A DNA stretch of 64,000 bases from Mucilaginibacter gotjawali (lineage in GTDB: Bacteria; Bacteroidota; Bacteroidia; Sphingobacteriales; Sphingobacteriaceae), in assembly GCF_002355435.1 (NCBI RefSeq), contig NZ_AP017313.1, forward strand, positions 4,836,001 through 4,900,000. Direction: 5' to 3'. A program made the translations under genes and the position numbers. The notes beneath the pieces were generated by a model. It had not been told where the DNA came from, made no database searches, and saw only the letters and a program-made list of their open reading frames with translations. This document shows positions 50,693-60,200 of the stretch, in pieces. Numbering within the stretch: the stretch's first letter is position 1; every line of letters begins with the position of its first letter.

Positions 50693-52159
50693 ATGACGGT
50701 TAGTATTTTAATTTTTTTGCCGGTAGTTGCAGCCCTTGCGGTATTGTTATTTAAAAACAATGCGGCCAAACACGCTGCCTTAACTTTTGCGGTTGCCGAG
50801 TTGGTTGTAGCTGCATTGTTTTTATCCAAATTCGTACCTGATGCATCGTTTCAGTTTGTTACGGATGTGCCCTGGATCCCCAAATTCGGTATTTATTTTA
50901 ACGCCGGAATCGACGGGATCAGCATGATGATGGTCTTGCTGACTACTTTATTGGTTCCGCTCATCATTTTAACCACCTATAAGCATCAATACAAAAATGC
51001 AAATGCTTTTTATGCCCTCATTTTATTTATGCAGGCAGGCTTGCTGGTAGTATTTACCGCTTTAGACGGGTTTTTATTTTATGTGGGTTGGGAAGCGGCT
51101 TTGATACCCATCTATTTCATTTGTTCACTATGGGGCGGCGAAAACCGTATCAAGGTAACCATCAAGTTTTTTATCTATACTTTCTCAGGTTCGCTGATCA
51201 TGTTACTGGCTATCATTTACCTGTACCTGCAAACTCCTGAAAAAACTTACGACATATTTCATTTTTATAATTTAGCGCTCGGTGCCAAACAACAGTCATG
51301 GGTTTTTCTAGCTTTCTTCCTGGCGTTTGCTATAAAGATGCCGCTATTCCCTTTCCATACCTGGCAGCCTGATACTTATACCGAAGCGCCAACAGCCGGC
51401 ACCATGCTATTAGCAGGTATTATGCTGAAAATGGGCATCTATGGCGTTATCCGCTGGTTAATTCCAAATGCGCCGCTTGGCTATATGCAATGGTATAGCA
51501 TTGTAATTGTACTGGCAGTAATTGGCATTGTATATGCCTCCATTATTGCCATCAGGCAAAAAGATGGCAAACGGCTGGTTGCTTATTCGTCCATTGCACA
51601 CGTTGGCTTAATTGCAGCCGGCATCTTTGCCTGGTCAGTTCAGGGCTTGCAGGGCGCCATGATCCAAATGCTGAGCCACGGTATTAACGTAGTCGGCATG
51701 TTCTTTATATGGGATATTATCAGCACCCGTTTGGGCACCCGCGAGATCAGCCAGCTGGGCGGCATTGCAAAAGTAGCCCCCAAATTTGCGCTGGCATTTT
51801 TAATTATCGTATTAGGCACTGTAGCCCTTCCGCTTACCAACGGCTTTGTTGGCGAGTTTATGTTGCTCTACAGCGTATTCACCGTAAACATCTACCTGGT
51901 TGCTGTCGCAGGTTTGACTATGATATTTGGCGCGGTTTACATGTTGCGTATGTATAAACAGGTAATGCAAGGCGAAACAAATGCATTAACTGCCACTTTT
52001 ACTGATATTACAGGTACTGAAAAACTGGCCCTTTGTATCATTTGCGCCCTTATTATTGTAATTGGCATTTATCCGCAGCCAATACTTCATATTTCAGACG
52101 CCGCAGTTACAAAATTGGTGCAAACCTTGAATTTTAAATTTTACCAGCAAAAACTATGA
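50693..52159 (+). CDS. nuoM: NADH-quinone oxidoreductase subunit M
   Basis: A 488-residue antiporter-like proton-pumping subunit with about 14 helices. The functional FYVGWEAALIPIYFICSLWG (Glu), FPFHTWQPDTYTEAPTAGTM and AYSSIAHVGLI (general ion-path region) are present. It overlaps nuoN by 4 bp. Confidence 0.97.
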   Translation: MTVSILIFLPVVAALAVLLFKNNAAKHAALTFAVAELVVAALFLSKFVPDASFQFVTDVPWIPKFGIYFNAGIDGISMMMVLLTTLLVPLIILTTYKHQYKNANAFYALILFMQAGLLVVFTALDGFLFYVGWEAALIPIYFICSLWGGENRIKVTIKFFIYTFSGSLIMLLAIIYLYLQTPEKTYDIFHFYNLALGAKQQSWVFLAFFLAFAIKMPLFPFHTWQPDTYTEAPTAGTMLLAGIMLKMGIYGVIRWLIPNAPLGYMQWYSIVIVLAVIGIVYASIIAIRQKDGKRLVAYSSIAHVGLIAAGIFAWSVQGLQGAMIQMLSHGINVVGMFFIWDIISTRLGTREISQLGGIAKVAPKFALAFLIIVLGTVALPLTNGFVGEFMLLYSVFTVNIYLVAVAGLTMIFGAVYMLRMYKQVMQGETNALTATFTDITGTEKLALCIICALIIVIGIYPQPILHISDAAVTKLVQTLNFKFYQQKL

Positions 52160-53541
52160 GTACCCTAATAATTATATCTACTCTTCCTATACTATTGTTA
52201 TACCTGGGTTTATACAAAGCCCAAAAAGCATTATTACCCGTTACACTGATTGGTTTGATCGCTGCGTTGGGCTGTACTGTGGCTTCCTACACCTCAGCTG
52301 ACACCGCTACTCCTATTTACAGCGGCATGATGCTGTTCAATAATTTTTCAGCAGTATTTTCAGGTATCACCATCATTACAACTATCCTGATCATTTTACT
52401 GTCCCGCGGTTATTTTGAAAAGATAAGTAATCATATCGCTGAGTATTATGCCATCATCCTGTTTGCGCTGGCAGGGGTTATTGTAATGGTTTCTTTTTAC
52501 AACCTGGTTATGCTGTTTATCGGTATCGAGATCATGTCTGTGAGCTTATACATTCTTGCAGGTATTAAAAAAACCGATTTCGCCTCAAATGAAGCTGCTT
52601 TAAAATACTTTCTTATGGGGGCATTTTCAACCGGCTTCCTGTTATTTGGTATTGCCTTAATATATGGCTCTACAGGTTCCTTTAACCTCGAAACCATCCG
52701 CAATTGGGTAATTCAAAATCCACACAGCATCGATCCGATGTTTTATGCAGGCATCCTGCTGATCGTTGTTGGCCTTTGCTTTAAAGTGGGTGCCGCCCCC
52801 TTCCATTTCTGGACGCCGGATGTGTACGAAGGCTCCCCTACCCTGATTACCGCATTCATGTCAACCGTGGCAAAAACGGCCGCTTTTGCTGCTTTTTTAC
52901 GCCTGTTCAGCGCTTGTTTTGCGCCGGTATCTGATTTTTGGGTGCCTGTGTTATTAGTGATTACCATTATCACCCTTTTCATTGGAAACATTACGGCGCT
53001 TTACCAGCAAAGCTTTAAACGCATGCTGGCATTTTCGAGTATTTCGCATGCCGGTTACTTACTGTTCGCCATTGTGGCGCTTGGTGCAAGCTCTGCAAAT
53101 TCGGTATTCATGTATGCCACTGCTTATTCAATTGCCTCTATCATTGCCTTTGGCGCCTTAATACTGGTTCAGCAACAATCAGGCAGCGACAATTTTGACA
53201 GCTTTAACGGATTGGCTAAAAAGAACCCGTTCCTGGCGGTTGTATTAACCATTGCCATGCTTTCACTGGCGGGCATTCCACTTACTGCGGGCTTTATTGG
53301 TAAATTCTTTATGTTCTCAGGCGCATTGCTGCAATTTAAGTTAGTGCTGGTATTATTGGCAGTGGTAAATGCTGTTATCAGTATTTTCTATTACTTCAGG
53401 GTAATTATTGCCATGTATTTCCGTGATGCGGAACGCGCCGAGCTAACTGTACCTGTATATTATCAACTGGTTTTAGGTTTTGCTGCATTGGTAACCATAC
53501 TGATTGGCATCTACCCGGGCTTTATTTCAAACCTTATTTAA
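52156..53541 (+). CDS. nuoN: NADH-quinone oxidoreductase subunit N
   Basis: A 461-residue antiporter-like subunit with about 14 helices and the Glu-containing MLFIGIEIMSVSLYILAGI. GAAPFHFWTPDVYEGSPTLITAF and FSSISHAGYLLFAIV mark the two halves of the ion path. It is the last gene of the nuo cluster; the next gene begins after a 58-bp gap with a hairpin. Confidence 0.97.
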   Translation: MSTLIIISTLPILLLYLGLYKAQKALLPVTLIGLIAALGCTVASYTSADTATPIYSGMMLFNNFSAVFSGITIITTILIILLSRGYFEKISNHIAEYYAIILFALAGVIVMVSFYNLVMLFIGIEIMSVSLYILAGIKKTDFASNEAALKYFLMGAFSTGFLLFGIALIYGSTGSFNLETIRNWVIQNPHSIDPMFYAGILLIVVGLCFKVGAAPFHFWTPDVYEGSPTLITAFMSTVAKTAAFAAFLRLFSACFAPVSDFWVPVLLVITIITLFIGNITALYQQSFKRMLAFSSISHAGYLLFAIVALGASSANSVFMYATAYSIASIIAFGALILVQQQSGSDNFDSFNGLAKKNPFLAVVLTIAMLSLAGIPLTAGFIGKFFMFSGALLQFKLVLVLLAVVNAVISIFYYFRVIIAMYFRDAERAELTVPVYYQLVLGFAALVTILIGIYPGFISNLI

Positions 53542-53572
53542 ATCTGTAACATAAGCATTACAAATTCATTTA

Positions 53573-53594
53573 ATATTTGTAGTTTTACAAATAT
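53573..53594. repeat. 9-bp stem hairpin before the DedA gene
   Basis: ATATTTGTA (53573-53581) and TACAAATAT (53586-53594) are exact complements around GTTT and lie 5 bp before the ATG at 53600. It could be an operator, the tail of a nuoN terminator, or a structure that hides the start codon. Confidence 0.45.
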
Positions 53595-53599
53595 AGCAA

Positions 53600-54247
53600 A
53601 TGAATAGTTTTTGGGAACACCTGCAAAATTTAACAGATGCCCGATCAATTATAAGCTTAGGGTTCTTCTTTTTGCTTATCGTTGTTTTTGCTGAAACCGG
53701 GCTGTTTTTTGGTTTCTTTTTGCCAGGCGACTATTTGTTATTCATGTCAGGTCTGTTCTGCTCAACAGGCAGGTTCGATATTTCAATTTATACACTTGTT
53801 TTATCACTCATTGCGGCAGGCGTTTTAGGAAATTATACAGGGTACTGGTTTGGGTACCGAACGGGGCCTGCCTTATTTAATAAAAGCAATTCTTTCTTCT
53901 TCAAAAAGCATCATATTATTGTTGCACAGGAATTTTATGCCAAACATGGAGGCAAAGCATTGGTTTTAGGGAGATTTTTCCCAATAATTAGAACTTTTGC
54001 ACCTATCTTTGCAGGAGTTGTTAAAGTTGACATTAAAAAATTCACACTTTATAATTTTGCGGGCAGTATTGCCTGGGTATGTACATTTACCTTATCCGGA
54101 TATTTTTTAGGCCGACGATACCCGCAATTAAAAGAATATATTGAGTATATTGTAATTGGTTTAATAATAGTAACAAGCGTTCCGCTGATTTACGCGTTGT
54201 ACAGGCGAAATCACAGTAATCGCGAAAAGATAAAAGAGTTAAAATAA
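53600..54247 (+). CDS. DedA family membrane protein
   Basis: A 215-residue DedA/VTT-domain inner-membrane protein. The family signatures are the re-entrant FAETGLFFGFFLPGDYLLF, then YWFGYRTGPALF, ALVLGRFFPIIRTFAPIFAG and GSIAWVCTFTLSGYFLG. Members are thought to move undecaprenyl phosphate or other lipids across the membrane. The last ~30 residues form a basic tail. It is followed closely by the pyrophosphatase gene. Confidence 0.92.
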   Translation: MNSFWEHLQNLTDARSIISLGFFFLLIVVFAETGLFFGFFLPGDYLLFMSGLFCSTGRFDISIYTLVLSLIAAGVLGNYTGYWFGYRTGPALFNKSNSFFFKKHHIIVAQEFYAKHGGKALVLGRFFPIIRTFAPIFAGVVKVDIKKFTLYNFAGSIAWVCTFTLSGYFLGRRYPQLKEYIEYIVIGLIIVTSVPLIYALYRRNHSNREKIKELK

Positions 54248-54256
54248 AATAGATAA

Positions 54257-54802
54257 ATGAGTACACAACATCCATGGCACCAGGTTTCGCCCGGAGATAA
54301 TATGCCCGAAATTGTTAACGCAATTATTGAGATCCCTAAAGGATCCAAAGCTAAATATGAAATTGACAAAGCTTCCGGGTTGTTAAAACTCGACAGGGTT
54401 TTATTTTCATCGGTAATGTACCCGGCTAATTACGGGTTTATCCCGCAAACTTATTGCGATGACAATGACCCATTGGATATCCTCGTACTTTGCTCCATAG
54501 ATGTATTCCCCATGTCAATTATCGAAGCTAAAGTGATAGGTGTTATGCACATGGTTGACAACGGCGAGCAAGACGATAAGATCATCGCGGTTGCAAAAAA
54601 CGATATGTCGATCAACTACATCAACGACCTTGCCGAACTTCCTCCGCATGTAATGGTAGAAATTGTACGCTTTTTTAAGGATTACAAAAAGCTGGAAGGT
54701 AAGAACGTGACCATTGAACACCTTTTAGGGATGCGATATGCACATAAGGTGATCAAAGAAAGTTTGGAATTGTATAAGTCTACTTTTCCCGTTTACCAAT
54801 AA
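54257..54802 (+). CDS. ppa: Inorganic pyrophosphatase
   Basis: A 181-residue soluble type I pyrophosphatase that hydrolyses pyrophosphate and so drives biosynthetic reactions. Active-site sequences are IPKGSKAKYEIDKASG, YPANYGFIPQTYCDDNDPLD (metal-binding Asp cluster) and the late Asp-rich AKNDMSI, plus FKDYKKLEGK. Ten bp follow the DedA gene and 7 bp precede the next gene, so the three genes are probably an operon. Confidence 0.97.
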   Translation: MSTQHPWHQVSPGDNMPEIVNAIIEIPKGSKAKYEIDKASGLLKLDRVLFSSVMYPANYGFIPQTYCDDNDPLDILVLCSIDVFPMSIIEAKVIGVMHMVDNGEQDDKIIAVAKNDMSINYINDLAELPPHVMVEIVRFFKDYKKLEGKNVTIEHLLGMRYAHKVIKESLELYKSTFPVYQ

Positions 54803-54809
54803 ATAATTT

Positions 54810-56147
54810 ATGGGGCCTGATCTTGAAATAAACGGTTTTTACCTTTTCCTTACCTTTTTCCTGGTTTTGCTGAACGGTTTTTTCGTGGCGGCAGAATTTG
54901 CCATGGTGAGGGTCCGCGGTTCGCAGGTTGAAATTAAGGCAAAATCGGGCAGCCCGGTAGCAAAAGTTGCCCGGGGTATTTTACACAACCTTGACGGATA
55001 CCTGGCGGCTACACAACTGGGTATCACTATTGCCTCCCTTGGTTTGGGCTGGGTGGGCCAATCCGTTGTAACCGCTTTGATGCTGCGGATGTTCCTGACC
55101 TTCGGCCTTGATATAAAATCAGTATTTATTGTTGATACCAGCCATATTGTAGCATTTGCTTTTATTACCGTATTTCACATTGTATTCGGGGAATTAGCGC
55201 CCAAGTCTATAGCCATTCAACGATCAGTGCGTACAGTAATGGCCATTTCGCTGCCGCTGCGGTTCTTTTTTGTTGTGTTTAAGCCTGTAATCTGGCTGTT
55301 AAACGGCTTCGCCAATTTTATATTAAAGCTGATGGGGATCAACCCTGTGCAGGGTGAAGCTTCTCACAGCTCCGAAGAGCTGCAATACCTGCTGGACCAG
55401 GGAAAGGAAACAGGTGCCCTGGATTCAACTGAGCATGAACTGATCCAGAATGTTTTTGATTTTAACGAGCGTATCGTTAAAAACATCATGGTACCCCGTA
55501 CAAAAATATCGGGTATAGAGCTCACCACCACTAAAGATGAGTTACTTGAAATCATCATAACGGAAGGCTATTCGCGCATACCCGTATATGATGACACTAT
55601 TGACAAGATAGTGGGCATTGTGCACGCAAAGGATATTTTACCCCTGCTGGCCCACCACGAGGAAATCATTTTAAAGAACATTATCCGCAAACCCTACTTC
55701 ATCCCCGAAACAAAACGGATTAACGACCTGATGAGCGAATTACAGCAAAAACGCATCCAGATTGCAATTGTGCTGGACGAGTTTGGGGGTACAGCCGGAA
55801 TGGTAACGCTTGAAGATATTGTAGAGGAATTGGTTGGCGAGATCCAGGACGAATATGATGAAGAAAAACCAATTGTTGAAACGATAAACGACCGTGAATT
55901 TATTGTGAATGCGCTTGCACCCATCTATGATGTTAACAGCCATTTGCCGCATGATTTGCCGGAGGATGGTGACTACGACACAGTATCCGGATGGCTTGGC
56001 GATATTTTCGGCAAAATACCGGATGTTGGTGAGCAGAAAGAAGCAAATGGTTACAACATAACGGTTTTGAAAAAGTCCGAACAGAATATTGAGTCGGTAA
56101 AGCTCGAGTTGCTGATTAACGAGGAGGATGCATTAGATTTACATTGA
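54810..56147 (+). CDS. CNNM/CorC (HlyC/CorC) family hemolysin-like membrane protein
   Basis: A 445-residue protein with a CNNM membrane domain (residues ~8-190; VAAEFAMVRVRGSQVEIKAK, GELAPKSIAIQRS), two CBS domains (~215-335; RIVKNIMVPRTKISGI, then GYSRIPVYDDTIDKIVGIVH) and a C-terminal CorC_HlyC transporter-associated domain (~350-440). Relatives export Mg2+ or Co2+. In flavobacteria a related protein, GldE, has this architecture and is linked to gliding. The gene is 12 bp from rsmE. Confidence 0.93.
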   Translation: MGPDLEINGFYLFLTFFLVLLNGFFVAAEFAMVRVRGSQVEIKAKSGSPVAKVARGILHNLDGYLAATQLGITIASLGLGWVGQSVVTALMLRMFLTFGLDIKSVFIVDTSHIVAFAFITVFHIVFGELAPKSIAIQRSVRTVMAISLPLRFFFVVFKPVIWLLNGFANFILKLMGINPVQGEASHSSEELQYLLDQGKETGALDSTEHELIQNVFDFNERIVKNIMVPRTKISGIELTTTKDELLEIIITEGYSRIPVYDDTIDKIVGIVHAKDILPLLAHHEEIILKNIIRKPYFIPETKRINDLMSELQQKRIQIAIVLDEFGGTAGMVTLEDIVEELVGEIQDEYDEEKPIVETINDREFIVNALAPIYDVNSHLPHDLPEDGDYDTVSGWLGDIFGKIPDVGEQKEANGYNITVLKKSEQNIESVKLELLINEEDALDLH

Positions 56148-56159
56148 TCTGCTTTAACG

Positions 56160-56873
56160 ATGCACCTTTTTTACACGCCAGCTATTGAACCGTCATGCCA
56201 GCAATATTTTCTGACAGAGGAAGAAAGCAAGCACTGCGCACGTGTACTAAGGCTTGAGAAAGGAGCAAAACTGCAATTGATCGATGGCAGGGGTGGTTTA
56301 TATACCGCAAGTATTTTGGATCCCCATCCAAAACGAACATTGCTTCAAATCATCTCGGTAACCCACAACTTCAATAAAAGAAACCACTATTTACATATCG
56401 CCATTGCCCCAACCAAAAATATTGAACGTATTGAATGGTTTTTGGAGAAAGCAACAGAGATAGGCATAGACGAAATCTCGTTCATCCTCTGCAAACGATC
56501 AGAACGAAAAGAGGTAAAGACGGAACGGCTGAACAAGGTAGTTACCTCCGCCGTTAAACAATCGTTAAAAGCCTACCATCCGCTTTTGAATGAGCCGATA
56601 AATTTGAATAAACTGCTGACCCAGCCTTTTGAAGGACAGAAATTTATTGCACATTGCGAAAAAACGGGCAAAACCAGCATAGACGCTGAGCTTAAAACCG
56701 GAGGCCGGTATTTGATACTGATTGGACCCGAAGGCGATTTTACCACGGACGAAATTGACGAGGCATTGCAATACGGTTTTAAAGCAATAACTTTAGGCGA
56801 AAGCCGTTTGAGGACAGAAACAGCCGCTTTAGAAGCTTGTTTTGAAGTGAACTTTTTGAACAGAAAAGGTTGA
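56160..56873 (+). CDS. rsmE: 16S rRNA (uracil(1498)-N3)-methyltransferase
   Basis: A 237-residue SPOUT-class methyltransferase that methylates U1498 of 16S rRNA. It has an N-terminal PUA-like domain (~1-70: EEESKHCARVLRLEKGAKLQ) and a C-terminal trefoil-knot SAM site: LIGPEGDFTTDEIDEAL and ITLGESRLRTETAALEA. Length is typical. It is followed by the DUF4159 gene after ~36 bp. Confidence 0.96.
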   Translation: MHLFYTPAIEPSCQQYFLTEEESKHCARVLRLEKGAKLQLIDGRGGLYTASILDPHPKRTLLQIISVTHNFNKRNHYLHIAIAPTKNIERIEWFLEKATEIGIDEISFILCKRSERKEVKTERLNKVVTSAVKQSLKAYHPLLNEPINLNKLLTQPFEGQKFIAHCEKTGKTSIDAELKTGGRYLILIGPEGDFTTDEIDEALQYGFKAITLGESRLRTETAALEACFEVNFLNRKG

Positions 56874-56909
56874 TTTTATTGATAGATTGGTTAACTTAGT
56901 TAATATTTG

Positions 56910-57608
56910 ATGATTAACCGAAAAAAATCTCTTAAAGCGCCGGACTTAAAGCCCATTGCGCTAATTTTTGCCTTTACGATGTTAATGCTGGCCAGCAGTT
57001 TTAGCCCACCTACCTATAAAATGGCCAAGCTGAAATATAACGGCGGCGGCGATTGGTATGGCGACCGGACAGCCCTCCCCAACCTGATAAAATTTTGCAA
57101 CGAAAAACTCAAAACCAACTTTCAGCCCGAAGATGATGTGGTTGAGGTTGGCAGCGCTGAATTATTCAATTACCCTTTTATTTTCATGACCGGCCATGGT
57201 AACGTGATTTTTTCGGACCAGGAAGCCCAAAACCTGCGGAAATATTTAACCGGCGGCGGCTTTTTGCATATCGACGATAATTATGGCCTCGACCCTTATG
57301 TGCGGCCGCAAATGAAAAAGGTGTTCCCTGAGCTTGATTTTGTTGAATTGCCGCTTAACTATCCTATCTATCACCAAAAGTTTGATTTTCCATCCGGCTT
57401 ACCAAAAATTCACGAACATGATGGTAAACGGGCGCAAGGTTTTGGATTGATTTACAAGGGCCGCCTGGTATGTTTTTACACCTATGAGTGCGACCTTGGG
57501 AATGGCTGGGAAGATTATGGCACCTACGCCGGCGATACGCAGGAAACGCGCTTAAAGGCCTTAAAAATGGGCGCTAACCTTGTGCAATACATTTTAACCC
57601 AGCAGTAA
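56910..57608 (+). CDS. DUF4159 domain protein
   Basis: A 232-residue exported protein with a signal/anchor (about 16-35) and a DUF4159 domain with a glutamine-amidotransferase-like fold. Visible elements: AKLKYNGGGDWYGDRTALPN, LTGGGFLHIDDNYGLDPYVR and CDLGNGWEDYGTYAGD. The function is unknown. It follows rsmE, a neighbourhood often seen in this phylum. The ATG at 56910 is used in preference to the TTG directly before it. Confidence 0.87.
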   Translation: MINRKKSLKAPDLKPIALIFAFTMLMLASSFSPPTYKMAKLKYNGGGDWYGDRTALPNLIKFCNEKLKTNFQPEDDVVEVGSAELFNYPFIFMTGHGNVIFSDQEAQNLRKYLTGGGFLHIDDNYGLDPYVRPQMKKVFPELDFVELPLNYPIYHQKFDFPSGLPKIHEHDGKRAQGFGLIYKGRLVCFYTYECDLGNGWEDYGTYAGDTQETRLKALKMGANLVQYILTQQ

Positions 57609-57709
57609 CACCCGATCACTGAATATTTGAATTTTTAATGAACACTATTGAGAAAGCCCCTCGCTATTTTACTAATCTCTAATTAACTAACCTCCAGTCT
57701 CTAACAACT

Positions 57710-58207
57710 ATGTACCAGGTAAAAGTAAATGAAAAATACAATTTCGAACTTGAAAAGAATGGCGATAGCCTGTTGATAGATAAGGAAATCATTGAGGCAG
57801 ACTTAAAACAGTTAAATAATACCGCCTATCATATCATAAGTAACATGCAGTCGTACAATGCGGAGGTGATCAGTTTTAACCCCGCTGAAAAAACGGCTGA
57901 AATAAAAGTAAATAATAATATTTATACAGTTACCGCAAAGGATCAATTTGATATTTTACTGGATAAACTTGGCCTGAGTAACCTTAATACAGCTAAGGTT
58001 AGCGAAATAAAAGCACCCATGCCCGGCATGGTACTTAAAGTTTTTGTAAGTGAAGGAATGGAAATAAAAAAAGGCGATAACCTATTTGTTTTGGAGGCCA
58101 TGAAAATGGAAAACATTATCAAAGCGCCGGCGGATGTAACGGTTAAAACAGTTAAGATAAAACCAGGGGATAAAGTAGAAAAAGGGCAGATCCTGATGCT
58201 GTTTTAA
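57710..58207 (+). CDS. Biotin/lipoyl-carrier protein (BCCP-like), orphan
   Basis: A 165-residue protein with a C-terminal biotinyl domain (~98-165). The biotinylation motif is EAMKMEN with Lys132, and IKAPMPGMVLKVFV is its usual first strand. The N-terminal half (1-95) is of the type found in acyl-CoA carboxylase carrier subunits. No biotin carboxylase or carboxyltransferase gene is near, so its partner must be encoded elsewhere. A bidirectional terminator follows. Confidence 0.9.
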   Translation: MYQVKVNEKYNFELEKNGDSLLIDKEIIEADLKQLNNTAYHIISNMQSYNAEVISFNPAEKTAEIKVNNNIYTVTAKDQFDILLDKLGLSNLNTAKVSEIKAPMPGMVLKVFVSEGMEIKKGDNLFVLEAMKMENIIKAPADVTVKTVKIKPGDKVEKGQILMLF

Positions 58208-58232
58208 GCCGGGATCAACTTATATTCCACAC

Positions 58233-58268
58233 AAAAAAGGCCTCCCGATTTTTTCAGGAAGCCTTTTC
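58233..58268. terminator. Bidirectional terminator between biotin carrier gene and gldJ
   Basis: AAAAAAGGCCTCC (58233-58245) pairs, with one mismatch, with GGAAGCCTTTTC (58257-58268) around an 11-nt loop. A-run and T-run flanks make it usable in both directions between the two convergent genes. Confidence 0.75.
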
Positions 58269-58286
58269 AATAGCTAAAGATTGGAA

Positions 58287-59969
58287 TTATTGTTTCGCGT
58301 TAAACTTCTTTGATTGTTTGATGCTGTAATGCGGTTTGCCTTCAGGGTGAATTTCAGGCTCACCTACTAAGGTCATTGCACAACGGAAACCAACGGTTGA
58401 ACTTGACTCGTCTTCATTCATAAAACGACGGGTTGCCGGGTTTAACCAAAAAGCCATATCATTCCATGAACCTCCCTTATACACTTTTGAATGATCGCTT
58501 ACCAAACTGGTTGTACCATACAATGTAGTATTTACAGTATCGTTATAACCCCTGTTATCAGGATTAAATTTCTTTCCTTCCAAAGCATTTTTTTCAGCCG
58601 GGGTTTGACCGGGAGCCGCACCTACAGCTGCGCCTGCATTTGCAGTATTTGGTTGGTTAGGGTTTGCAGTTTGTGCCTGTTGCAATGCCAGTAATTCGCT
58701 GTATTTTAATTTTTTGTTTGATACAGAAGCATCTTTAATCGGGCGGCCATATTTATCTTTTGCATACAAACCTTTTGAAGCATCAGCCAAACGCTTATTG
58801 CTAAACTCGTTACCACGGAAAGGGTTAAAATCTTCAACTTCTTCAAATGAAGTTTGGCGGTAGGTATCCTGAACCCATTCATTTACGTTTCCGGCCATGT
58901 TATATAAACCAAAATCATTTGGTGGAAAGTCCCTCACAGGCGCGGTTATATCGGCTTTATCATTCAAATATCCACCTACGCCCATGTTATCACCCAAACC
59001 GCGTTTAAAGTTGGCCAATATCATACCCCGGGTAGCTCTTTTTGATGAACGTACACCTAAACCATTCCACGGATAAACTTTATTGTCGTCAATATTTTCA
59101 AATTGAGTATTTCCTATCAAACCCAGGGCAGCATATTCCCATTCGGCTTCTGATGGCAGGCGATATGCTTGTTTTAATATGCCGTCTTCCATACGCACGT
59201 GCCTTACAGGCTCTTTTCCGCCTTTTCCGTTGGCACCTGTAGTTGGTTTGGCGTTAGGGCTTAAATCAACTATCATTTTTTTACCATCAATACCGGGGCC
59301 AGTATATTGGCCATTCAGGTAAATATCGGTATTAAAAGGATCTTTATTTGATGCTGCGGGCGCTGCGGCTTTGCCTTTTTTGCCATTTCCGTTTAAATCA
59401 TTCCAGGCAACCATACGCCCGGTTTCACGTAAAATATTTTCGTTAACCCGGTCAGTGCGCCAAACGCAATAATCCTGCACCTGGTCCCAGCTAACCCCCA
59501 CAACAGGATAGTCCTGAAAGGCAGGGTGCCTTAAATAGTTATCAACATAGGGCTCATTATATGCCAAAGCATTACGCCAAACCAAAGTATCGGGCAATGC
59601 ATTATAATATAATTCGTGATCCTCCGGATAGGTAACACTTATCCAGTGCATGTAATCAATCCAATCCTGGTTGGCTACTTCCGTTTCATCCATGTAAAAT
59701 GAAGGAACCGTAACCCGGCGTTTTACGTTATTGTAATCGTAAGTAACGTCCTGGTCGGCACTGCCACCCATTACAAAGGTACCGCCTTCAATAGGAACCA
59801 AACCAGGTCCGGGAGTGGGGTGAGTCTTCCTGAAACGTTCGTAACCGCCGGTTTTTTTGTCATTATAAGTAATACCGGTCTTTGAAGATTGCGCGTGTTT
59901 ACTGCAGCTGCTCATCACTATGCCAATACCCAGCAACACAATCGCAGTTCGCGTAAAAAGTACTTTCAT
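58287..59969 (-). CDS. gldJ: Gliding motility/type IX secretion lipoprotein GldJ
   Basis: A 560-residue lipoprotein (lipobox SSC, Cys22) with an SUMF1/formylglycine-generating-enzyme fold. In Flavobacterium, GldJ is needed for gliding and stabilises the type IX secretion system. Visible GldJ features are PTPGPGLVPIEGGTFVMG, RRVTVPSFYMDETEVANQDW, LPDTLVWRNALAYNE, YPVVGVSWDQVQDYCVWRTD and the C-terminal GGSWNDMAFWLNPATRRFMNEDE. A low-complexity Ala/Asn/Pro/Gln-rich stretch (about 430-475) interrupts the domain. It diverges from porV, as in other Bacteroidota, but no porU lies between them. Confidence 0.92.
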   Translation of the reverse strand: MKVLFTRTAIVLLGIGIVMSSCSKHAQSSKTGITYNDKKTGGYERFRKTHPTPGPGLVPIEGGTFVMGGSADQDVTYDYNNVKRRVTVPSFYMDETEVANQDWIDYMHWISVTYPEDHELYYNALPDTLVWRNALAYNEPYVDNYLRHPAFQDYPVVGVSWDQVQDYCVWRTDRVNENILRETGRMVAWNDLNGNGKKGKAAAPAASNKDPFNTDIYLNGQYTGPGIDGKKMIVDLSPNAKPTTGANGKGGKEPVRHVRMEDGILKQAYRLPSEAEWEYAALGLIGNTQFENIDDNKVYPWNGLGVRSSKRATRGMILANFKRGLGDNMGVGGYLNDKADITAPVRDFPPNDFGLYNMAGNVNEWVQDTYRQTSFEEVEDFNPFRGNEFSNKRLADASKGLYAKDKYGRPIKDASVSNKKLKYSELLALQQAQTANPNQPNTANAGAAVGAAPGQTPAEKNALEGKKFNPDNRGYNDTVNTTLYGTTSLVSDHSKVYKGGSWNDMAFWLNPATRRFMNEDESSSTVGFRCAMTLVGEPEIHPEGKPHYSIKQSKKFNAKQ

Positions 59970-60200
59970 ATTTATACTTTATTTTTGGAATGTAAATTTA
60001 TAACATTTTGCTTAAAATGCTAATTCTATTACCTAAATCTTTTAAAGATATTAATCTTTATTTGAATTTAAACGCAATTCAGGCTTATTGTGTTACATTT
60101 AATGCGATTATTATGGTGGAAAACTTCTTGGTTAACTTATACGTAATAGCCTTCAAATAGCATATATTTATTATTTAAAATATAAAAAAATAAATTTCAC

